The notes beneath the pieces were generated by a model that was not told the origin of the DNA, did not search any database, and saw only the letters and a list, made by a program, of their open reading frames with translations. Positions 23,588 through 28,704 of a stretch of 28,704 nucleotides of DNA are shown here, one piece after another (the first letter of the stretch is position 1; each line of letters begins with the position of its first letter). The DNA is taken from contig NZ_CP075394.1 of assembly GCF_023035875.1 (NCBI RefSeq), positions 1-28,704 of the forward strand, given 5' to 3'. The position numbers and the translations under genes are program-made. This stretch comes from Borrelia puertoricensis (lineage in GTDB: Bacteria > Spirochaetota > Spirochaetia > Borreliales > Borreliaceae).

Positions 23588-24141
23588 ATGAAAAAAATAG
23601 GCAAAATAAAATTATATAAACTAGGAGAAGTAGTAGATATATTAAAAGAGGATTTCAATTATCAAACAAGTCCTGGTATTCTTTGCAAAAAGATAACATC
23701 TCTAAACGCTTATTTTACATATCAAAACTTGCGATACATTCCAGAATCTATCATCCAAGACTTAACTGTAGTTATAAAAAAAAAGAAATAAAAAGAAAGA
23801 TTCAAACAATTATTGAAAAAAAACTAGAAAGCATAAAAAATGAATTAAAGATACATTATCAAAAGAATAATATATATACTCAATCTACTCAAAAAATAAA
23901 CAATATAAAACTCCAAAACATCGAAATAAACACAATTATCACAGAAATAACAGGACTAAAAGAAGAAATACAAAACATAAAAAAACAAACACAAGAAGAT
24001 ATAAAAGATAAAAATAAGGAAATATTGAGACTAAAAGAAGAAATACAAAATATAAAAGAACAAACACAAAAAATGACACAAACAAAATTTATTCTAGAAC
24101 CAAAAAGTCATTTAAATACACACAACAAAAAAAATATTTGA
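23588..24141 (+). CDS. Putative DNA-binding/coiled-coil plasmid protein, in two frames
   Basis: The first frame gives 67 aa (23588-23791): KIKLYKLGEVVDILKEDFNY..., reminiscent of a small HTH module, ending RYIPESIIQDLTVVIKKKK. At an A9G tract (23776-23785) the -1 frame is open and continues as EIKRKIQTIIEKKLESIKNE and a long coiled coil with two copies of RLKEEIQNIK/KLKEEIQNIK-type heptads, to 24141. A -1 slip at A-AAA-AAG, or one extra A, gives a 184-aa product with HTH-like head and coiled-coil tail, the architecture of single-protein plasmid partition or KfrA-like proteins. I cannot tell programmed slipping from mutation or sequencing error. Its own palindrome and promoter lie upstream. 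Confidence 0.55.
23779..23785 (+). promoter_or_regulatory. Candidate -1 slippery heptamer
   Basis: A-AAA-AAG in the correct register at the end of the first frame, two codons before its TAA. No SD-like stimulator is seen upstream, unlike the tail-chaperone site. Confidence 0.35.
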
Positions 24142-24230
24142 TTTATACAAAAGAAATTTATGACTCTAATAAGCCTAAAAATAAAATTTATAGGATATTT
24201 CAAATCAAACAATAAAATACACTAATCACT

Positions 24231-24279
24231 GATAAAGGAATAAATCTAGAGGCTTTAAAAGCAAATTTACTCCTTTATC
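24231..24279. other. Long imperfect hairpin in the replication spacer
   Basis: GATAAAGGAATAAAT (24231-24245) pairs with 24265-24279 at 14 of 15 positions; a small inner hairpin (GCTTT-ta-AAAGC) sits in the loop. It is in the 492-bp gene-poor stretch 24142-24633, whose remainder is very AT-rich with long A-tracts, and could be a terminator for the upstream gene or an origin element. Confidence 0.55.
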
Positions 24280-24390
24280 CCTTTAGATAAATTTCAAAAT
24301 ATAAATAGCATAATCGGATACTCTAAAAATTTTAATAAATTTAAAAAAAATCAATTTAAATTTAAAATAATAAATTAACAAACAGATTTA

Positions 24391-24419
24391 TTGACACGAA
24401 TCTCAAATTCATTTAAAAT
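24391..24419 (+). promoter_or_regulatory. Replication gene promoter
   Basis: TTGACA (perfect -35) at 24391-24396, 17-bp spacer, TAAAAT at 24414-24419. Expected start near 24426, giving a leader of about 207 nt before the initiator ATG at 24634. Confidence 0.65.
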
Positions 24420-24427
24420 TCATATCT

Positions 24428-24622
24428 ATGATGACATTCATTCTCATAAATAAATACATATACAGCAATTTTACAAAAACTATTTCTAAAATGTGGGAAG
24501 AGAAGGAAGTGGTATATAAAAAAATCACTTTGACCTCAAATCTAGCCAAAAGTGAATTTTTCATATATAATAAAAAAATTCCAATCCAAAGCTTCGACTC
24601 TGAAAATTTAACTTTGGATTAA
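24428..24622 (+). CDS. Possible 64-aa leader ORF before the replication gene
   Basis: The ATG lies only about two bases from the predicted transcript start, so it would be leaderless. The frame runs 64 codons (MMTFILINKYIYSNFTKTIS...) and its TAA (24620-24622) touches the AAAGG that serves as ribosome site of the replication gene, so translation of the two could be coupled. Composition is ordinary for this DNA and no family is recognised; it may be only an untranslated leader. Confidence 0.3.
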   Translation: MMTFILINKYIYSNFTKTISKMWEEKEVVYKKITLTSNLAKSEFFIYNKKIPIQSFDSENLTLD

Positions 24623-24633
24623 AGGTTTACCGT

Positions 24634-26172
24634 ATGGATAGTATACCAAAAGAAACAAAAAAATTCAAATCACAAGACAAAATAAAATTAATACTAAATA
24701 ATCTTATAGAATCAAATAAAGATAAAACATCCTCTGATATTAAAGAAATCTGTGTATCACAAGTTAAATCGCTAATAATTAGAGCATTAAATAAATACGA
24801 TAGACTGATTAAAATTTATTGGATCATAAATGCAAAGAATAAAAACTACAAGAAATCAAGTGGAATTGAAGAATATTCAGCAAGTGATATCTACAATATT
24901 GTAAGCAAATTATTAGAAAATGACGGCCATAAAAAAGTATGTAGACGAACATTTGAAAGAGACCTCAGACTTCTAAATGAAAGTGGGTTAATAAAATCTA
25001 AAATTAGAAAGTTTGGAAAAAATAAGGGAAGCATTTCTCACTATATACAAAATATGGAACTTGATCACATACATAAAGAAATAATTTTAGAATATCTTAA
25101 AGAAGATCTTAAAGAAAAGTTAAAGAACAAAAAAATTGTTGGGGATTTCGATAAAGACTACAAAAATACAACATTTAACTACAGAAACCTTGAAAGGTTA
25201 AACATACTACCCAAGTTGAGTCAACATAATAATATAAGCCAAATGTCGCATGTAGGGAACCCGGCTGTATTTAATAAAGCTAATATAAGCTATATAAATA
25301 ATAAGAATTCTAAAGAATTGCTTTTAGAAAAAACTGTATCCATTAAACCAAAGGTAAGAGAGTGCAAATTCAAAAGGGATGATGTAGAGATGCGGCTTGT
25401 ATCCAAACATAAAATCAGTAAAAGATACCTAATCCAAGTAAAAGAGTGCAGTAATAACGATGCAACTTACATAAATGCACTGATTAATCTAGAGAGAGCA
25501 ATAATTGAATACAAAAGTGAATACAACATTGAAGATATCTTACAGCATTTCTTAAAACAGTTTAGCAATAGGTATAAATACAAGGTATGGATGATGATGA
25601 AGCGAAGAGATGGCATAGTTAGTGATTATGAGCTTATATGGGAAGGTAGATTTAGGGATTGGTACCCAAATAAGTACAAGAGCAATTACATGCCTAAAGA
25701 GACTTATGGAGAGCATATACAAGTTAAGCATAACTCATCTGTTGTTAAAGGGATGCGTGATAAACATTTAAGTCTTAAGGGAAGAGAGAAAATAGAGAAG
25801 CAATCGGAAGAAAAACGAAGACTTGAGAAAAAGAGAAGAGAAGAATATTTAAGTAAGTTGTTTGAACGTGAAGCTATGGAGAGAAAAGAGCGTTTAAGAA
25901 GAGCTCGTGAAGAGAATGCTTGTCTTAGAGAACAAGCTAGGGCAAGTATGTTTGCTACTTTAGAGAAAAGCAGGGCAGGGAATATGGGAGTTGACACGGA
26001 AAACAAAATAAATAATTTAAAGCCCTACAATAGAGCTTGCAGTCTATCAGGACCGGTGGGCCCGGTAGTGCTTAATAGAAATTTTGAAGGATTTAAGACT
26101 ACTAAGGGTCTATCTATATCTAATTTAGGAACTTTAGTTTTATCAGAAGAGGATAACCTGAAGTTTAGGTGA
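24634..26172 (+). CDS. Probable plasmid replication initiator / maintenance protein
   Basis: 512 aa, basic. N-terminal helical part (KSQDKIKLILNNLIESNKDK) leads into a winged-helix-like region (about 85-150: SASDIYNIVSKLLENDGHKK, then RRTFERDLRLLNESGLIKSK, KFGKNKGSISHYIQN), the pattern of replication initiators. The middle contains ...RYKYKVWMMMKRRDGIVSDYELIWEGRFRDWYPNKY; a Lys/Arg/Glu-rich coiled coil follows (about 375-445) and a Gly/Ser tail. It does not look like the usual Borrelia PF57/PF62 proteins as I recall them, though its place matches. GC skew changes sign here, supporting an origin at this gene. A strong promoter and AAAGG precede the ATG. Confidence 0.55.
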   Translation: MDSIPKETKKFKSQDKIKLILNNLIESNKDKTSSDIKEICVSQVKSLIIRALNKYDRLIKIYWIINAKNKNYKKSSGIEEYSASDIYNIVSKLLENDGHKKVCRRTFERDLRLLNESGLIKSKIRKFGKNKGSISHYIQNMELDHIHKEIILEYLKEDLKEKLKNKKIVGDFDKDYKNTTFNYRNLERLNILPKLSQHNNISQMSHVGNPAVFNKANISYINNKNSKELLLEKTVSIKPKVRECKFKRDDVEMRLVSKHKISKRYLIQVKECSNNDATYINALINLERAIIEYKSEYNIEDILQHFLKQFSNRYKYKVWMMMKRRDGIVSDYELIWEGRFRDWYPNKYKSNYMPKETYGEHIQVKHNSSVVKGMRDKHLSLKGREKIEKQSEEKRRLEKKRREEYLSKLFEREAMERKERLRRAREENACLREQARASMFATLEKSRAGNMGVDTENKINNLKPYNRACSLSGPVGPVVLNRNFEGFKTTKGLSISNLGTLVLSEEDNLKFR

Positions 26173-26187
26173 AAGAGGAGATATGTC

Positions 26188-26679
26188 ATGAAATTTAGTT
26201 TAAAATATTTAGTAAGAAGGCTATACATCAAACGCCATAGGTTTTGGGAAATTTATATGAGCGATGAAGTACAGTCTAAGAAGGGCGATAAGAGTATAAT
26301 TAATTTTCCAATACTTAATTCAGAAGATATTGACTACGCGTATGTATATGGGTACGTTAAAGATTGGATAGGAGTAAAATATAGAGAGACCCTTGATATA
26401 ACGATTTGGAAAGTAGGCAATGATGATTATTATTGTGAAACTAAGCGGGGAGCGTTGATGAATAATATATTGGATATGTTTTATGAAGATTATAAGGAAA
26501 TGTTACTTAAAAAATTAGAACAAAGGGAAGTTGTTAGTGTAACTGAGGAGGTTGTTAAGGGGGGGCTTGAGGATGTTACGAGTGAGGTAAGTGCTAAAGA
26601 GGTAGAAGATGGCTTTGAAGGGAGAGAAAGGGGTAAGCAAGTTAAGGTTACTAAAAAAGCTAAGTCAATAAGTGCGTAG
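26188..26679 (+). CDS. Replication/maintenance operon companion protein, unknown function
   Basis: 163 aa. It follows the initiator by 15 bp in the same direction and so is co-transcribed. GAGGAG lies seven bases before the ATG at 26188; a second ATG at 26257 (MSDEVQSKKG) has none. The N-terminus is basic (KYLVRRLYIKRHRFWEIY); the core is DIDYAYVYGYVKDWIGVKYR and DITIWKVGNDDYYCETKRGA; the tail is a low-complexity Glu/Lys/Val stretch. It occupies the place of the small partner gene (PF50/PF49 type) in Borrelia plasmid cassettes, but I do not see their motifs. Confidence 0.55.
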   Translation: MKFSLKYLVRRLYIKRHRFWEIYMSDEVQSKKGDKSIINFPILNSEDIDYAYVYGYVKDWIGVKYRETLDITIWKVGNDDYYCETKRGALMNNILDMFYEDYKEMLLKKLEQREVVSVTEEVVKGGLEDVTSEVSAKEVEDGFEGRERGKQVKVTKKAKSISA

Positions 26680-26726
26680 CGTAGTATCAATTTAAGGGAC
26701 TTATTGCTTTTAAATAAAATAAAGAA

Positions 26727-27479
26727 TTACTTAAAAATAATAGTTAATAAAATACCTATAGAGATGGTAATAATAGTGCCAAACATCCAATTATGAAGTT
26801 TAAGTTTATTATCGAGGTCTTTAATATCAGATTTTAATTCAGTTCTAACGTTGTCGATTTTATTATCGAGGTCTTTAATATCAGATTTTAATTCAGTTCT
26901 AACGTTGTCGATTTTATTATCGAGGTCTTTAATATCAGATTTTAATTCAGTTCTAACGTTGTCGATTTTATTATCGAGGTCTTTAATATCAGATTTTAAT
27001 TCAGATCTGACTGTATCAATTTTGGTATCCAGTTCAGTTTTGACAGATTTAATCTCAGCGTGTAAGGTTGCTTCAACCTTTTCAATCTTGATGTTAAGAT
27101 TATTCTCAACAGTATTAATCTTGTTATCAAGTTCATTGAATTTAGTATCAATCTTATTGTCAAGTTCATTGAATTTAGTATCAATCTTATTGTCAAGTTC
27201 ATTGAATTTAGTATCAATCTTATTGTCAAGTTCATTGAATTTAGTATCAATCTTATTGTCAAGCTCGGTTTTAACAGATTTAATCTCAGCTTGTAAAAGA
27301 GCTTCGACTTTTTCGAGTTTAAGGTTAAAAGTAGTCTCTAAATACTCAATATCCTTGTGAGTAAGCTCATTTTTATAATACCTATAAGACAGGTCAATAG
27401 CAATATCTCTATTTATACCAGCTCTAGTCAGTTCAGCAATAACCATTTGTTGAGTAATTATTGGTTGAGGAAGTCCCAT
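26727..27479 (-). CDS. bdr: Bdr family membrane repeat protein
   Basis: 250 aa. The N-terminus is the signature Bdr head: MGLPQPIITQQMVIAELTRA then GINRDIAIDLSYRYYKNELT and DIEYLETTFNLKLEKVEALL. Two repeat blocks follow: 11-residue units ELDNKIDTKFN (72-126, four full plus one variant) and 18-residue units VRTELKSDIKDLDNKIDN (157-228, four), then a C-terminal membrane helix (WMFGTIITISIGILLTIIF). Bdr proteins are inner-membrane coiled-coil proteins carried by most Borrelia plasmids; their role is unknown. AGGAG sits seven bases before the ATG and a promoter lies close upstream. It is convergent with the replication operon, as in cp32 where Bdr follows the partition genes. Confidence 0.93.
   Translation of the reverse strand: MGLPQPIITQQMVIAELTRAGINRDIAIDLSYRYYKNELTHKDIEYLETTFNLKLEKVEALLQAEIKSVKTELDNKIDTKFNELDNKIDTKFNELDNKIDTKFNELDNKIDTKFNELDNKINTVENNLNIKIEKVEATLHAEIKSVKTELDTKIDTVRSELKSDIKDLDNKIDNVRTELKSDIKDLDNKIDNVRTELKSDIKDLDNKIDNVRTELKSDIKDLDNKLKLHNWMFGTIITISIGILLTIIFK
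26796..27011 (-). repeat. 54-bp in-frame tandem repeat, 4 copies
   Basis: Encodes VR(T/S)ELKSDIKDLDNKIDN units at residues 157, 175, 193 and 211. The inner copies are identical at DNA level, so unequal crossing-over is likely. Confidence 0.9.
27102..27266 (-). repeat. 33-bp in-frame tandem repeat, 5 copies
   Basis: Encodes ELDNKIDTKFN units at residues 72, 83, 94 and 105 and a diverged fifth at 116 in the same Bdr gene. Confidence 0.9.
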
Positions 27480-27497
27480 AAAATCTCCTTATAGGTA

Positions 27498-27526
27498 AGT
27501 ATAGAGTAAAAAAAGAATTAAAACAA
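27498..27526 (-). promoter_or_regulatory. bdr promoter
   Basis: Minus-strand TTGTTT (27521-27526), 17-bp spacer, TATACT (27498-27503). The leader would be only about 12 nt, just covering the AGGAG site. The rest of the gap 27527-27712 is AT-rich with no gene I trust. Confidence 0.45.
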
Positions 27527-27712
27527 TAGGCAAAAGAGAGGCTTCTACTAATTGATATTAAGCTAGGGTAGCGAAAAAAAATTTTTAGTACTTCACTACA
27601 ATAGTACAAATCATATTTTATTAGCGCATTGTACATAATTGCTGCTAAGATGAACAAAATAGTTTTCATCTATTTATTCTTTTTATGAGTTATCACAAAA
27701 ATATACATTGTT

Positions 27713-27988
27713 TTATTGCAAGAATATATGAGAAAATAGTTGTTTTTGAAATCTATTAGTAGATTTATAAGGTATGCCAAGTTGTTTGAGGTGTAAATTA
27801 ATATAAGATTTGAGAGTATGTAAGTTTTTGTTTAATGTTTGATCAAGGAAGAAAGATTCAACTAGTGAAGCGATAGTAGAGAGAGTTTTATTAGGATGGT
27901 TTTTAAATAGATCTAGGTTATTTTTATTAAGTTTTAGTCTGTGAAAAGACTTAATATAGTTTATTTTTCGTATAAATCTAGAATACAA
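27713..27988 (-). CDS. Hypothetical protein, possibly the 3' part of a frameshifted gene
   Basis: 91 aa, basic and helical (SFHRLKLNKNNLDLFKNHPN, TIASLVESFFLDQTLNKNLH). The only start is a TTG at 27988 without a ribosome site. It overlaps the upstream 199-aa ORF by 28 bases in the -1 frame; an extra A in GAAAAAT near 27963 would join the two into one protein of about 285 aa (...LYEK then INYIKSFHRL). Composition, poor in Glu/Asp/Gly, follows the strand skew of this arm. No family recognised. Confidence 0.4.
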   Translation of the reverse strand: MYSRFIRKINYIKSFHRLKLNKNNLDLFKNHPNKTLSTIASLVESFFLDQTLNKNLHTLKSYINLHLKQLGIPYKSTNRFQKQLFSHIFLQ

Positions 27989-28560
27989 GGTTTCTTATCT
28001 AATAAGATATTGAGATGAGTATTATTGTAAGAGATATTATTGAAGGTAAATTTAGACTTAGCAATCAAAGAGTAGATAGAAATTATGTGTTTAGTAGTGA
28101 TAGAGAAGTTGAATATATTTTTAGCAATGTAGTTAATTTTATATGCATGAATAGAGGATAAAATATTTTTATTTAAATTTTTAATGGAAGTAGCAATAAC
28201 ATTGGACTTGAGTAAAGAATATTGTTGAAGCTGTAGACCATTACTTAATGTATAAGTAATAATATTGTTATTAAAAGTATAAAATATTTTTATAAAAGGA
28301 TCTTTTAAATGTTTTAAAGGTATACCGGAAGCCATGATAATGCCAAGTAAATTATGAATAGTACTAGAAGAGAGAATGAGATGATTACTAATTAAAATAA
28401 ATTCATCAGGATTAATTTTATAAATAGGGATATAAGGTATATTTATAGTAAATAAATTTTTTAGAGAGAACATATGTATATATAAGTATAATACTATTAA
28501 TATAGAAAAGAGGGATGCAACTATATATTTTTTTAAAGCAACTATTGAGTTTTTATGCAA
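27961..28560 (-). CDS. Hypothetical membrane-anchored protein
   Basis: 199 aa. Start TTG at 28560 without a clear ribosome site; an N-terminal membrane helix (IVASLFSILIVLYLYIHMF, about 12-30) then a domain rich in Asn/Ile/Ser/Lys (INPDEFILISNHLILSSSTI, IPLKHLKDPFIKIFYTFNNN). A single N-terminal anchor with a large outside domain resembles FtsQ/DivIB-like layouts, but I see no motif to support that. It is the last ORF before the right telomere. It may be decaying or read with the following 91-aa ORF. Confidence 0.4.
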   Translation of the reverse strand: MHKNSIVALKKYIVASLFSILIVLYLYIHMFSLKNLFTINIPYIPIYKINPDEFILISNHLILSSSTIHNLLGIIMASGIPLKHLKDPFIKIFYTFNNNIITYTLSNGLQLQQYSLLKSNVIATSIKNLNKNILSSIHAYKINYIAKNIFNFSITTKHIISIYSLIAKSKFTFNNISYNNTHLNILLDKKPCILDLYEK

Positions 28561-28660
28561 ACTATTAATTTTATAAAAAAGGTAGAATAAACTTATGAGT
28601 TTTTTATATAAACTATTAATTTTTAGTAGTAAACTTATGAGTTATATGTGGAAACTTATG
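28559..28660. repeat. Subtelomeric short direct repeats
   Basis: AAACTATTAATTTT occurs at 28559 and 28610; AAACTTATGA(G)TT occurs at 28589, 28631 and 28652. They interleave within 100 bp next to the right telomere. Confidence 0.7.
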
Positions 28661-28678
28661 ATTTGTATAAATGGATAA

Positions 28679-28704
28679 ATATTCTATACTATTAACAAAA
28701 TATA
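28679..28704. other. Right hairpin telomere
   Basis: Read on the minus strand from the last base, ATAGTATAGAATA begins at position 13 from the tip, the Box 3 element after a T-rich spacer. Box 3 is one base closer to the tip than at the left end, so the two ends are not identical telomeres. Confidence 0.8.

Noticed and set aside
26851..27360. Plus-strand 169-aa ORF
   Set aside because: Antisense shadow of the bdr repeats; repeat periodicity in multiples of three keeps it open.
27433..27669. Minus-strand 78-aa ORF overlapping the bdr start
   Set aside because: It overlaps the bdr head in another frame, has no ribosome site and no recognisable sequence.
1..28704. tRNA, rRNA, insertion sequence or integrase genes
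   Set aside because: No cloverleaf, ribosomal or transposase/integrase signatures were seen in any frame.

Overview
The window reads as one complete linear plasmid of a Borrelia spirochete, hairpin end to hairpin end. Three things support this. Both extremities carry the Borrelia telomere Box 3 motif about 20 bases from the tip (TTAGTATA at 14-21; ATAGTATA on the minus strand at 28685-28692). The DNA is very AT-rich. The gene families are Borrelia-specific: P13 porin paralogue, Bdr repeat proteins, a DUF261 protein and lipoproteins. From memory, the layout resembles the phage-like lp28-2 plasmid of Lyme Borrelia, but the replication region here differs, and I cannot name the species.

Left arm (1-5160, minus strand): a lipoprotein gene broken by a frameshift in an A8 tract; a P13-family porin; a lipoprotein with ten 18-bp repeats encoding a Pro-rich PPPPDV stalk, preceded by a repeat array full of -10-like TATAAT boxes; a membrane/coiled-coil/winged-helix protein preceded by nine 19-bp direct repeats; and a Bdr-like coiled-coil protein with a C-terminal membrane anchor.

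Middle (5194-23388, minus strand): one tightly packed late operon of about 18 kb for a tailed phage. It reads from a promoter near 23370: lysis cassette (TM/coiled-coil protein, DUF261 putative cysteine peptidase, BlyB-like protein, lipoprotein), tail spike/hub, two collar-type fibre proteins, terminase small and large subunits, portal, scaffold, capsid cement, major capsid protein, head-tail connectors, two nearly identical tail-tube proteins, tail assembly chaperones G and G-T joined by a canonical -1 frameshift signal, and tape measure. A 16-bp hairpin terminator closes the operon.

Right arm (23477-28704): a 30-bp perfect palindrome separates the late operon from a divergent plus-strand set. 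This set holds a small DNA-binding-like/coiled-coil gene split at an A-AAA-AAG site, a structured 490-bp spacer, a probable replication initiator (512 aa) and a 163-aa companion. GC skew changes sign near 24.7-25.3 kb, which places the origin at the initiator gene. A true Bdr gene and two poorly conserved minus-strand ORFs lie between it and the right telomere. No ParA-type ATPase is encoded, which is unusual for a Borrelia plasmid.

Taken together this is a linear phage-plasmid: it carries virion, packaging and lysis genes plus its own replication and maintenance region. It must rely on the host for telomere resolution, since no resolvase gene is present.
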